Notes: a model not told the origin generated them from the sequence alone. 64,000 nt of DNA from Prosthecodimorpha hirschii (GCF_001305515.1 NZ_LJYW01000001.1:730307-794306); one strand, 5' to 3'. Positions 43,628-51,875 are shown, counted from the first letter of the stretch. Translations and numbers: made by a program.

Positions 43628-43667
43628 ATTCCCGGATTTCACCGCAGGTGCGGCGAATTCCGGGAAT
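43628..43667. repeat. hairpin D, with AGGT loop
   Basis: 18-position stem with the same two mismatches as hairpin C; the outer stem ATTCCC/GGGAAT differs from that of hairpin C but still pairs. It lies 130 nt beyond the tape-measure stop on the minus strand. Confidence 0.75.
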
Positions 43668-43796
43668 GCTCCCTTCTGTCGCCGCTTGCGAATGGCGCCG
43701 CTGGTCATCCACACCACTGCCAACTTGGCACCCCGCAACGAAAGGGCGAGACCGTCTCCGGCCCCGCCCTCAACCCTTCCCGCCGCTCCAGGCCGA

Positions 43797-46685
43797 TCAG
43801 CCGACCGAGCTGCGGCCGGTGTCCAACTTGACGACCGAGTCCTTCTGCTTCTCGCCCGTGATCGGGCCGTTGTATTGGACATCGAGCCGGACCCGCGTCT
43901 CGCCCTGGACCTCGACCGGCCCGTCGAGCTTGACCGGCTGGGCATCGCCGGCACCCTGCCGGAGGCCGCCGCGGATGCCCTGCTCTTGGAACGTCTGCGG
44001 CTTCGGGGCGACCGGCCCAGGGATGTAGTCTTCGGTCCCGTCCGGGTTGATGACCGACCGGTCCCCCGGCTGGAGCTGCGGCGCCGTGAACAGGCCCTGC
44101 GGCGTCCTGACGTCGGGAACCACCGGCTTGGCGCCCGTCGACATGCCGAGGAGCGCCTTCAGCTTGTCGATGGCCGAGGATAGCGAGTCTACCCAGCTGG
44201 CGAACGGGTTCGGGATCGAGCTGGCCAGTTCTGCGATGGCCGAGCCGATCCGCTGGACGTTCGCGACCGCGCTCGACACGAACACGTCGAGCCCGGACTC
44301 GAGCTTCTTCCAGAGGGCCGGCGCATCCGCTCCGAAGATCGCCCCGATACCGGTAACGATGCCCAGGCCGACGACCTTGGCGGACTCGTAGAGCGCCGTC
44401 ACGCCGGACTGCAGGCCGTTCACCAGCGCCGTGCCGATGGCCGACATATCGAGCCCCGCGATACCCGCGTGCAGATCGCGCGCCGCATTGTAGACCCCGA
44501 CGAACGCTGCCGCGGCCCGGCCGATGGTCTCGGAAGCCGCCGACCAACTCGCCCGGATGCCATAGGCTCCGATCGCCACAGCTGCAACGATGGCCACAAT
44601 GGGCGCCAGGGCAGCGCCGGCCGCCGTAGCAGCCGCTGCAAGCCCCGTGAGGGCCGTTGCCGCGGCGGTGACCACCGGCCCGAGCACCCCGATCGCGACG
44701 GCAACAGAGCCGAACACCGCTGCCGCCTGGGTGATGAAGTCCAGATCCCGGAACGCATCGACGAACGACGCGATCGAGAAGTCCTTCATGCGCGCGGACA
44801 GCTCACCGATGGCGTAGGACAGCGCCAGGAACCCACCGATCAGCGTCAGGCGCGACATCGCCCGCATGACGCCCAGGAGGCCCGTCAGGCCGCCCATGAG
44901 CGCCGTAGAGGCCGCCGTGGTGGCGATCATGCCGAGCTTCATTGCGCCGAACGCGAGGCCCATGCCGGTCGCCGCCATGCTCGTGCGGACGATCGTGTTC
45001 ACCAGATCGCGGGACCGCGCGATGAAGTCCGAGACGGCCTCGGCCGCAGCGGTGACCGTCTGCATCAGCGTCGCGAGCGGCGCGCTGTCCGGCAGGCGAT
45101 GGCTGAGGACCGTATTGCCCTTCTCGTCCTGCACGTTGATCGGGTTCTTGATCGGGTTGCCGTCAGGCGTGCGCGCGACGTCCGCAACGTTCTCGATGAA
45201 GCGGTTGGAGATCCGCTCGAAGCCCGACTTCAGCCGATCGAGCATGACGCCCATCGACGTGCCGACCCGGTCGACGTCCTTGTTCAGCTTGGCGAGCTGC
45301 GCCGGATCGGTGCCGGCCCGATACACCTTGCCGGCATTGTCTTCGCCGAGCTGGTCACGGGCGGCGAACGCCTTGGCGGCGTGTTCGCTGTCCGTGAAGT
45401 TCTGCATGGTGCCCTGCGCATTCATGCGCGCGGTCTCGCGCAGGAAGGCATCAGGGTTGGCTGAGACAGCAGAATTGATCTGCGCCTTGTCGATCTTGGT
45501 CCGCATCGCCGACTTGGCGCTGTCCTTCATCGGGTCGAACTTGTTGACAAGCTCCACCAGACGGTCGGACACCTCGTAGACGTTCTTTCCAGCCTTGACC
45601 GAGTCGGCATACTCCTTATCGAACGCGGCCTTGAACTTCTTGTTGCCGTTATAGAGCTTCTCGAAGCCGATGTCGCCGGCACCCAGGCGGCCGGCAATGG
45701 CGCGGGAACCGGCCAGGGGATCCCGATTGTCGAAGGTATAGAAGTTGTTCGGGTTGACCTTCTCGCCGCGCGCCACCTTGATGGCTTCGTCGGTCGGGTC
45801 CATCAGCTTCGCTTCGAGGGAGCGCTGATAGGTCGAGATCTCGCCGGGCTTGTACTGGTTGCCGAGCGCCACGGCGGTGCCGAGCGCCTGCGACATGTAC
45901 TGCTTGATCAGCGTGTCGACATCCTTGCCGAGAACGGGCGCGTCGCGCTTGGCGCGCAGCTGGATGTAAGGCAGCGCCTCCTTGATCGCCGGAAGGACTT
46001 CGGACGGCGAAAGCCGCGTCTTGTCGGCAACGTAGCCGGCGGTGGCCCGCGCGAAGTTGACATCCTCCTTCAGCTTCTCAGGATCCTTGGCGCGGTTCCC
46101 CGACGCATCGAGCGCGCGCAGGATGTTCATGTAGTCCGCGCCCATGCCGGCGATGTTCTGGCTACCCTCGACCAGAGCGGCCTGGACAGCGGCCGGCAGG
46201 ATCTGCGTGACCTGCTGGAGATTGGCGCCAGCCGCGAACAGAGCCCCCGCGGCACCCATGATCTGCGCTTCGGGCCGGCCGGACTCGCGCGACTGCTGCA
46301 GAACGAGCTTGTTCAGCGCCTGCAGGTCCAGATTGTAGTCGATGGTTCCGAAGAGCTTGGAGACGCCATTCGGTTCGCTCTGCCCCCGCTCGGCCGCGCG
46401 GCGCTCGATGTTGGCCTGCAGGCTGTCCTGGGTCAGCCGCCGGACGTTGTTCATCTCGTCTTGCAGCTTGCGAGCGCGCTCGATGGCGCGATCAAAGCCG
46501 CTGACCAGCGACTGCGCGAAGTTGAGCGAGGCGAACCCGGCGAAGGCGTTGCGAAGCGCGGCCGACTGGCTCTGCATCCGCTGGACTTGCGCCTGGAGCT
46601 GGTTCAGCGAGCGCAGTGCCGCGGCGAACGCTCCGGCCGTACTGTCCTTGCCAACAAGTTCGAGGATTTCAACGGTCTTTGCCAT
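43797..46685 (-). CDS. phage tail tape-measure protein
   Basis: 962 aa. It sets tail length and helps DNA ejection in siphophage-like tails. Typical features: long Ala/Gln-rich helical N-terminus (AALRSLNQLQAQVQRMQSQS), hydrophobic segments in the centre (GGLTGLLGVMRAMSRL, AATAAGAALAPIVAIVAAVA) and a Pro-rich C-terminus. The N-terminal region contains a pattern seen in phage tape-measure proteins with QIMGAAGALFAAGAN. At about 2.9 kb the implied tail is medium length. Last gene of the leftward tail cluster. Confidence 0.88.
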   Translation of the reverse strand: MAKTVEILELVGKDSTAGAFAAALRSLNQLQAQVQRMQSQSAALRNAFAGFASLNFAQSLVSGFDRAIERARKLQDEMNNVRRLTQDSLQANIERRAAERGQSEPNGVSKLFGTIDYNLDLQALNKLVLQQSRESGRPEAQIMGAAGALFAAGANLQQVTQILPAAVQAALVEGSQNIAGMGADYMNILRALDASGNRAKDPEKLKEDVNFARATAGYVADKTRLSPSEVLPAIKEALPYIQLRAKRDAPVLGKDVDTLIKQYMSQALGTAVALGNQYKPGEISTYQRSLEAKLMDPTDEAIKVARGEKVNPNNFYTFDNRDPLAGSRAIAGRLGAGDIGFEKLYNGNKKFKAAFDKEYADSVKAGKNVYEVSDRLVELVNKFDPMKDSAKSAMRTKIDKAQINSAVSANPDAFLRETARMNAQGTMQNFTDSEHAAKAFAARDQLGEDNAGKVYRAGTDPAQLAKLNKDVDRVGTSMGVMLDRLKSGFERISNRFIENVADVARTPDGNPIKNPINVQDEKGNTVLSHRLPDSAPLATLMQTVTAAAEAVSDFIARSRDLVNTIVRTSMAATGMGLAFGAMKLGMIATTAASTALMGGLTGLLGVMRAMSRLTLIGGFLALSYAIGELSARMKDFSIASFVDAFRDLDFITQAAAVFGSVAVAIGVLGPVVTAAATALTGLAAAATAAGAALAPIVAIVAAVAIGAYGIRASWSAASETIGRAAAAFVGVYNAARDLHAGIAGLDMSAIGTALVNGLQSGVTALYESAKVVGLGIVTGIGAIFGADAPALWKKLESGLDVFVSSAVANVQRIGSAIAELASSIPNPFASWVDSLSSAIDKLKALLGMSTGAKPVVPDVRTPQGLFTAPQLQPGDRSVINPDGTEDYIPGPVAPKPQTFQEQGIRGGLRQGAGDAQPVKLDGPVEVQGETRVRLDVQYNGPITGEKQKDSVVKLDTGRSSVG

Positions 46686-46700
46686 GGCGGCGGGTGATCC

Positions 46701-47318
46701 TTACTTGGCGCTGTACTTGTTGCGCAGCTTGCCGACCTCGACGCGAACGAGGCGGTGTATTTCGGAGGCGCCCTTCTCCTCGAAGGCGCGGACGGTCGGA
46801 TTGTGGACTTCGGGCTTGGCCAGTTCGTTGGCGATGCCGGGACCGTAGAGGCCCTTCAGAGCACTGCGGGCCTTGCCGTCACGGACGACCGGCAATCCGC
46901 CCTGGACATTCAGGATGAAGCCCTTGGGCGCGTGGCGCGCGATGTTCCAGGGCTTGGCACTCAGGCCACCACCGGACTTGCGCAGGCGTCGGTTCGCGCC
47001 GGCATACTGGTCCTTGCGCAGCGGCCCGAACTTGGAACCGCCACCGCCACCGATGCCCAGGCCGAAGTTCTTCCACGACTTGGGGCGGCCGGCACCGATG
47101 ATCTTGGCGCTCAGGTCTGTGACGACCGACTTGACGCCGGCCGACAGCGAGGCGGTCGAGAAGCCGCCAACGGCCTTCAGCTCGCGCTTCGCCACCACGG
47201 TCGCGGCGCGGGTGGCGCCCACCAGGGACATCCGAACCACCTTCTTGCCGACCGTGCTGTTCGCCTCCTGCACGAAGCCGAGGAGGTTGCCGCGCCGGCC
47301 GACCTGCAGCGAGATCAT
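46701..47318 (-). CDS. phage tail-associated protein, HK97 gp10-like in character
   Basis: 205 aa from the ATG at 47318 with GGTGAG just upstream. The N-terminal part (VGKKVVRMSLVGATRAATVV, then AKRELKAVGG) resembles minor tail/tail-completion proteins; the middle is Gly- and Lys-rich (GLGIGGGGGSKFG). It lies between a 76-aa gene and the tape-measure gene. Assignment is by position and composition. Confidence 0.55.
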   Translation of the reverse strand: MISLQVGRRGNLLGFVQEANSTVGKKVVRMSLVGATRAATVVAKRELKAVGGFSTASLSAGVKSVVTDLSAKIIGAGRPKSWKNFGLGIGGGGGSKFGPLRKDQYAGANRRLRKSGGGLSAKPWNIARHAPKGFILNVQGGLPVVRDGKARSALKGLYGPGIANELAKPEVHNPTVRAFEEKGASEIHRLVRVEVGKLRNKYSAK

Positions 47319-47319
47319 C

Positions 47320-47550
47320 TCACCGACCCCGAGCGCTGTCGTAAGCCGCCCGGATCGCCCGGCGCTGCGCATAGGTCGCGGAGATCGTGCCGAACACCGC
47401 CTCGGCATCGACGAAGGTCCGCCCCTCATACTCCGCGACCGCGCCGCGCTTCTGCAGCTCGGCCAGGAGACCCGCCCGGCTCGCTTCGGGCAGCGCCAGG
47501 GCTGACGCCAGCCGATCCCAGCGGAAATGCGCGCTTCCGTTGATATTCAT
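47320..47550 (-). CDS. small tail-cluster protein
   Basis: 76 aa (MNINGSAHFRWDRLASALAL start) with AAGGAG 8 nt upstream. Helical; its stop is 1 nt before the next start. The size and place just upstream of the tape-measure region recall tail-assembly chaperones, but the sequence is not diagnostic. Confidence 0.55.
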   Translation of the reverse strand: MNINGSAHFRWDRLASALALPEASRAGLLAELQKRGAVAEYEGRTFVDAEAVFGTISATYAQRRAIRAAYDSARGR

Positions 47551-47562
47551 GTTCGTTGCTCC

Positions 47563-47874
47563 TTATCGGATCTGCACGAGGGCCGAGCCGTCGTAGGGCT
47601 CGACGACGCCAGCGAAGGACTCGACGGCCGACTGAGCCGCGGCCTTGCCGGACGGGCTCGGCACGCTGTCGGTCGCCTCGGCGACGGGGATATACTGCCG
47701 GCCATCCGGCCCCTGGTAGACTTCGCTCGCGGCGGTCAGGACGCTGTTCAGGTGGCGCTCGTACTCGGCGATGTTGATGGCGAGGCTGTCGGCGGCATAG
47801 ATGCCATCGGCTCGGTTCAGAGCCTGGGCGGCGAGGTCGGCTCGCATCAGATACTTGCCGGAATGCAGGATCAT
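47563..47874 (-). CDS. hypothetical tail-cluster protein
   Basis: 103 aa from the ATG at 47874 with AAGGA 9 nt upstream. Contains AADSLAINIAEYERHLNSVL and YQGPDGRQYIPVAEATDSVP. Not recognised; 12 nt separate it from the next gene. Confidence 0.6.
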   Translation of the reverse strand: MILHSGKYLMRADLAAQALNRADGIYAADSLAINIAEYERHLNSVLTAASEVYQGPDGRQYIPVAEATDSVPSPSGKAAAQSAVESFAGVVEPYDGSALVQIR

Positions 47875-48210
47875 CGGAGAAGTCCTTCGGTTGTTGAGGG
47901 TGTCCCGGCCGGCTCGGTGGTCAAGCTGGAAACCCACCGGCCGGCACGGGACGTCGCGGCTTCCCAGGGCCGCGAGCTGAATGGGGCCACCGGCCCGAAG
48001 ACCGATGGCAAGCCAGCCGTGACCATTTCGAACCGCTTCGAGCTTGGTCGGGCCGGCTGTCGGCGGGGCTCCGAAGGCAAGCCTTCGGAAGACCCCTTGC
48101 GGCGGTTAGGCCGCATATTCGTTGGTGCCGGCCCGGAGGCGGGAGAATTGTCCTCCGGGCCGGCTATCGCGCGCAGGGGATCACCCACAAACCCCGCGCT
48201 GCGAACTGGA
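47875..48210. other. 336-nt gap in the tail cluster with two strong hairpins
   Basis: No supported gene. GCCGGCCCGGAGG (48127-48139) pairs perfectly with CCTCCGGGCCGGC (48152-48164) around a 12-nt loop. TCCGAAGG-CAAG-CCTTCGGA (48070-48089) is a second stem. They lie after the stop of the upstream gene on the minus strand and may end or attenuate that message. Confidence 0.55.
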
Positions 48211-48606
48211 TCAGGAGGCCGGCGCGGTGCCGGTGACGTAGCCGCCGCTGTAGAGCGCGACACCGGCCCAGCCGGCCGCGGCGAGCTGGGCGTGGAGGGC
48301 GGCATCCTCGATCGGCTTGGCGCCGGCCGGGAGGCTGGCATTCGCCGAGGGCGCGATCTCGTAGCCGCCAGCCGGCTTCCGATAGGCGCGGAACAGTCGG
48401 GCGGAAGACGCCACCGGAGCGGCCTGGGTGGCCTGTGCAGCCGGTGCCGTGCTCTTGATCGGCGCGGTCACCGGCTGCGGGGCCTCCTCCCTCGCCGGCT
48501 TCATGCTCGGAGCCGGCTGGAGGTTCTTGGAACGGATCTCGGCGGCCTGTCCGGCGCGGGCGCGGGCGGCGGCCTGGATGGCGCGGGCGAAGCGGTCCTC
48601 GCTCAT
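48211..48606 (-). CDS. hypothetical phage protein
   Basis: 131 aa from the ATG at 48606. N-terminal helix rich in Ala/Arg (DRFARAIQAAARARAGQAAE), a Pro/Ala linker, and a small C-terminal domain (FRAYRKPAGGYEIAPSANAS onward, ending LYSGGYVTGTAPAS). The start overlaps the upstream stop by 4 nt. Not recognised. Confidence 0.6.
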   Translation of the reverse strand: MSEDRFARAIQAAARARAGQAAEIRSKNLQPAPSMKPAREEAPQPVTAPIKSTAPAAQATQAAPVASSARLFRAYRKPAGGYEIAPSANASLPAGAKPIEDAALHAQLAAAGWAGVALYSGGYVTGTAPAS

Positions 48607-48827
48607 GCGGCCACCAGCTGCTGCGCGGCCTTGCGAGCGCCGGCCAGGGCGATCTCGAATTCGATGGCGCGCTGTTCGGCTTCGGCCGGCGCGAGCCCGG
48701 CGAGGCGAGCGACATCGCGCAGGCGCCACTTGCCGTGCCCAGCCGACCGGAGGTTGTGGCGAATGACCTTTCTGCACGTGTCGGCCACGTAGACAGCGGC
48801 GGGGGTGGAGAGAAGGTTCGTGCTCAT
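48603..48827 (-). CDS. hypothetical small helical protein
   Basis: 74 aa (start MSTNLLSTPAAVYVADTCRK), with a helix-turn-helix-like stretch WRLRDVARLAGLAPAEAEQR that could bind DNA. First gene of the leftward tail cluster, directly downstream of the integrase terminator. AAGG-like site upstream is weak. Confidence 0.55.
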   Translation of the reverse strand: MSTNLLSTPAAVYVADTCRKVIRHNLRSAGHGKWRLRDVARLAGLAPAEAEQRAIEFEIALAGARKAAQQLVAA

Positions 48828-48866
48828 GAAACGAAAATGGCCCTCCGCAGAACCCCGCGGAAGGCC
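48828..48866 (-). terminator. intrinsic terminator after the integrase gene
   Basis: On the minus strand GGCCTTCCGC and GCGGAGGGCC (48866-48839, one mismatch, loop GGGGTTCT) are followed by ATTTTCGTTT. It lies 28 nt after the integrase stop and just before the tail-cluster start. Confidence 0.6.
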
Positions 48867-48893
48867 ATCAGCTGTCAGAGGTGGGGACGGCGA

Positions 48894-50228
48894 TCAGGCG
48901 GCGGCGATCCTCTTGCGAGCCTTGCGGATCGCGGCCTCGGTTACTCCGGCCCGCCGAGCGGCTTCGGAGTTGTTCAGGGATAGATCGGCAGCGAACGCGG
49001 CGACGTCTGGCTTCGGCTTGGCTGATGCCTCGGCGGAATGTCGCAGCCGCTCGACTTCGGTGGTGATGACTCCTGCCCAGGCCTCAAGGACGGCCAACCG
49101 CTTCTCCAGGGCGCGGGATTTGTTGTAAGTCCGCTCCAACTTGGTCCGGCTGTGCGCCAGCACGTCCTCGACGGTGTCTCGGTCGGCATAGACAGGAGCC
49201 TCGCCGAGCGCGGTCGCGACACTGCGGCGGATGTCGTGGTTCGTCCACCCCTCCGGCAAGGCATCAACACCGGCCGCCTCGGCGATGGCCGCCGCTTCCT
49301 TGTGCATGGAGTCGCCGATCTTCGACCACCCCGACAGCGCCCTCCCCGTCTTGGGCGACGGGCAGAGCAACTCACCCGGCAGAGCGTCGGCGATGACCGC
49401 CTGTAGCGCGCTCGACAGCGGAACATGATGCGCGCGGCCTGCCTTCATGCGCTCGGCCGGGATAGTCCAGAGGCGTGCGGTCGTGTCGATCTCTGCTTTC
49501 GGCGCCTCGGCGACTTCGCGAAGCCGAAGGCCGGCCAGGATCAGAGCGCGGTACAGTGTCGAGTACGGCCGGCCAAGCCGCTCCGAAGCCAGCCAGACGC
49601 AAGCCAGCTGCGGTATCGACAACGTCACCTCGCGCTCGACCTCCCTGTGGACGCGATCGAGTTCCGAGAAGGGATTCGCCGGAACCGCGCGCATCGGGCG
49701 CTTGGCGATGAAGGAGCCGAAATGCTTCAGGTACGCGACCACCCGGTTCGCGGTGGTCCCCTTCCCTTCCTTCTTCAGGCGATCGACAAGGGTCTCTGCG
49801 TCGTCGATCGTGACCGAGGCGACCGGCAGGGCGAGCCATGCCGCGCAGTGCTTCTTCATGGCTGCGATCCGCAAGGCGCCCGACTTGATCTCAGCGCAGG
49901 GGCCGGCCGCGTAGGCGTCCAGGCACTCGCCGAAAGTGATGCCACCGATCCGCTTGGGCTGAGCCGCCGGGGCTTCCGGGGCAGCCTTCGCGGCCCTGAT
50001 GATGTCGGCGGCCCGGAGGCGTGCGGCATCGAGATCGATGTCATCGACCTTGCCGATCGTGCGGCTGATCTGCGCCGCGCCAGGGGCCGGCCGGAAACGG
50101 ACCACGTAAGCCTTCGTGCCGTAGGGCTCAATCTGAACGTAGAGCGCCGTCTCACCATCACGGACCCAGGTCCGCTTGTCGGCTGACTTGGCATTGCGGA
50201 CGGCAGCGGGGGTCAGAGCCTTGGGCAT
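48894..50228 (-). CDS. int: tyrosine recombinase / integrase
   Basis: 444 aa from the ATG at 50228 (450 aa if the ATG at 50246 is used). N-terminal arm-binding domain of the P4/DUF4102 type (MPKALTPAAVRNAKSADKRT), core-binding domain, then the catalytic domain with Arg in GLRLREV, H-x-x-R in HDIRRS, and AHSRTKLERTY with the nucleophilic Tyr. An extra C-terminal helix-turn-helix (NSEAARRAGVTEAAIRKARK) is present. Lying beside attR it is the enzyme for integration into the tRNA-Lys gene. A LexA-type box and nested palindromes lie upstream. Confidence 0.95.
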   Translation of the reverse strand: MPKALTPAAVRNAKSADKRTWVRDGETALYVQIEPYGTKAYVVRFRPAPGAAQISRTIGKVDDIDLDAARLRAADIIRAAKAAPEAPAAQPKRIGGITFGECLDAYAAGPCAEIKSGALRIAAMKKHCAAWLALPVASVTIDDAETLVDRLKKEGKGTTANRVVAYLKHFGSFIAKRPMRAVPANPFSELDRVHREVEREVTLSIPQLACVWLASERLGRPYSTLYRALILAGLRLREVAEAPKAEIDTTARLWTIPAERMKAGRAHHVPLSSALQAVIADALPGELLCPSPKTGRALSGWSKIGDSMHKEAAAIAEAAGVDALPEGWTNHDIRRSVATALGEAPVYADRDTVEDVLAHSRTKLERTYNKSRALEKRLAVLEAWAGVITTEVERLRHSAEASAKPKPDVAAFAADLSLNNSEAARRAGVTEAAIRKARKRIAAA

Positions 50229-50246
50229 CGGAAATCCTGTTATCAT

Positions 50247-50378
50247 CTGTCATCAATTTGGGGTCTCCACGAGTAGATCGCGAAAAACCCGTCAAATGCT
50301 CTACACTGCTAAAATAGCAGAAATCAAGGGTTTTTCTGTTATTTTGACAACTGACAGGCATGAGAACAAGACCGGAAC
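50247..50378. promoter_or_regulatory. integrase upstream region with arm-type repeats and LexA box candidate 4
   Basis: CTGTCATCAAT (50247-50257) repeats the attL-side motif. GAAAAACCC (50282-50290) pairs with GGGTTTTTC (50328-50336) and encloses CTGCTA-AAA-TAGCAG (50306-50320). CTGACAG is at 50351-50357. GAACAAGACCGGAAC (50364-50378) fits GAAC-N7-GAAC and lies between attR and int. Confidence 0.55.
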
Positions 50379-50391
50379 ATATCGATTTTTT

Positions 50392-50440
50392 TGACTTTTA
50401 ATCATGTGGTCGCGGGTTCGATCCCCGCCCGGCTCACCAA
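50392..50440 (+). repeat. attR core, 49-bp direct repeat
   Basis: Exact copy of the tRNA-Lys 3' part at 22774-22822. It lacks the 5' 27 nt of the tRNA, so it is not a functional tRNA gene; it is the chromosomal remainder of the attachment site. Confidence 0.95.
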
Positions 50441-50466
50441 CGATAACTCCGCGACCCTCCGATCGG

Positions 50467-51198
50467 TCACTCGCGATCCGGATAGACGCCCTGCAGCACG
50501 GTGTCGAAATGGGCGCGAACGCTGCTATGGCAATGGCAGGCGCGGGCCACCAGCTCATCCCGGTCTTTCACGATCAGGGCTCCCCGCGAGGTGTTGAGCA
50601 CGCCGTCCGCCTTGAATTTCTGAAGGACGCGGCTCGCATAGCTCCGCCCGACGCCCAGAAGAGATGCCAGTTCCTCATGGGTCAGCGGCACGACGTCTTC
50701 GCCCGTGCGATCCATGGACGCCACGATCCACTTGGCCGTTCTCTGCTCGATGGAGTGGATCGCATTGCAGGCGGAGGACTGGAACATCTGCGCCATCAGG
50801 CAGTCGGCATAGCGGGCAAACAGCCTGCGAAAGGACGCCGACTGGTCCTTGGCCGCCTGGATGCAACTGACCGTCGCGCGCAGGAATGGGCCGCCGAACT
50901 TCACCGTAATCCGGCAGTAGGCGGGCAGATAGCCGGAACTGACGATGCCGCCCACCGCGCCTTCGCGGCCGACCATGACCGTTTCGACATCGCGGCCATC
51001 GAAATTGGTCACCAGGTAGGACACAAGACTGGGCCCCAGTGGGAAGTAGACCTGGGCGATATTGTCCCCCGGACGATAGAGCAGATCGCCCGTAATCCGT
51101 GTTTCCTTCACAAGGTACGGCTCGATCAGCGCAAAATCCGGATCCCTCAGCGCAGAGAGCAGATTGCTGTTGGGGCGCTCCCTCACTCCTGCAGACAT
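50467..51198 (-). CDS. Crp/Fnr family transcriptional regulator
   Basis: 243 aa. Cyclic-nucleotide-binding-like beta-barrel (DLLYRPGDNIAQVYFPLGPS, VGREGAVGG) followed by a Crp-type helix-turn-helix (LTHEELASLLGVGRSYASRV). No Fnr-type N-terminal cysteine cluster is present; cysteines occur in the barrel and near the C-terminus (ACHCHS). Ligand unknown. It is transcribed away from the heme oxygenase gene, 128 nt apart, and may control the photoreceptor genes. Confidence 0.9.
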   Translation of the reverse strand: MSAGVRERPNSNLLSALRDPDFALIEPYLVKETRITGDLLYRPGDNIAQVYFPLGPSLVSYLVTNFDGRDVETVMVGREGAVGGIVSSGYLPAYCRITVKFGGPFLRATVSCIQAAKDQSASFRRLFARYADCLMAQMFQSSACNAIHSIEQRTAKWIVASMDRTGEDVVPLTHEELASLLGVGRSYASRVLQKFKADGVLNTSRGALIVKDRDELVARACHCHSSVRAHFDTVLQGVYPDRE

Positions 51199-51326
51199 AT
51201 CGATATTCCCTCCCGATAGCGGACGTTGTGTGCACTAGTGAACAGACGGCGTAACGTGCCTGGGCTATTTAGGTTCCATGGATCGCCGCAGCGGCGGGAT
51301 CGGAAAGCTCTCGGAAATGGCGCTCG

Positions 51327-51875
51327 GTGATTGGGTTTCGAAGGCAGGCTCTGCGCGAGGCAACAAGAAGTCACCACGAGAGGCTTGACGGGCTGACGGG
51401 ACGGTTGTCGGACCCCGTCACATACATGCGCTACTTGCGCATGATGCTGGCCTTCAGGGCGTCGATCGACCCTCACCTTGCACGCCTGCATCCGTTGGAT
51501 GCGGGACTTGAGCCTGTTCTGCTTCTTTCGGAACTGCGGCTGGACTGCGCCGACCTCGGCAGCGATCCGCAGATATTCGCGATGGCGTGGAACAGCCCAA
51601 CGACTCGCAGCGGACAGCTCGGCATGATGTATGTTCTCGAAGGCTCCGCGCTGGGTGCGCATGTTCTGATGGCGCAGGCCGAGCAGCTCGGCATGACCGC
51701 GACCCGCGGCGCGCGCCATCTCGCAAGACAGATCGCCGACAGGACGCGCTGGCCTGCCTTCTTGCGCGTTTTGGAGGCTTCGGAGCCGTTCTCTCTCAAC
51801 GAAGCGGTCGATGCGGCGGTGTGCCTGTTCGATGTGGCGATCTCGTCGGCGGGGACTGAGAGCCATGGCGAGTAG
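51327..51875 (+). CDS. bphO: heme oxygenase (biliverdin-producing, phytochrome-linked)
   Basis: 182 aa from a GTG at 51327. It opens heme to biliverdin, the chromophore of bacteriophytochromes. The proximal-ligand region is LREATRSHHERLD (H17) and the distal helix is GMMYVLEGSALGAHVL. It overlaps the phytochrome start by 11 nt, the usual bphO-bphP arrangement, so both are made together. Confidence 0.9.
   Translation: MIGFRRQALREATRSHHERLDGLTGRLSDPVTYMRYLRMMLAFRASIDPHLARLHPLDAGLEPVLLLSELRLDCADLGSDPQIFAMAWNSPTTRSGQLGMMYVLEGSALGAHVLMAQAEQLGMTATRGARHLARQIADRTRWPAFLRVLEASEPFSLNEAVDAAVCLFDVAISSAGTESHGE

Larger units (their letters stand above)
43246..43796. other. 551-nt gap between convergent operons with a cluster of hairpins
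   Basis: No supported gene. It holds two hairpins with 15-bp perfect arms (43280-43315, 43351-43386), a small stem GGGTGG-TCGG-CCACCC (43335-43350), and two larger imperfect hairpins built on a 30-bp direct repeat (43529-43564, 43628-43667). Open frames crossing it on either strand are Arg/Pro-rich and lack ribosome-binding sites. Confidence 0.6.
22774..50440. mobile_element. integrated phage-like/satellite element in tRNA-Lys
   Basis: A 49-bp perfect direct repeat of the tRNA-Lys 3' part lies at both ends (22774-22822 and 50392-50440), and a tyrosine recombinase gene sits just inside the right end. Inside are a primase-helicase, small-terminase-like genes, a tail tape-measure gene, and a cargo zone of nuclease, protease and AT-rich genes. 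No terminase large subunit, portal, capsid or lysis gene is recognisable. The unit length with one att copy is about 27.6 kb. Confidence 0.93.

Noticed and set aside
43280-43667. CRISPR array
   Set aside because: Palindromic repeats are of two kinds, unevenly spaced, only two copies each, with no spacer regularity and no cas genes in the window.
47527-48792. Plus-strand frame of 421 codons across the tail cluster
   Set aside because: Runs opposite four small genes with good starts and overlaps; Gly/Arg-rich shadow with no motif.
50392-50440. Second tRNA-Lys gene
   Set aside because: Only the 3' 48 nt of the tRNA are present; the acceptor 5' strand and D arm are missing. It is the attR copy.
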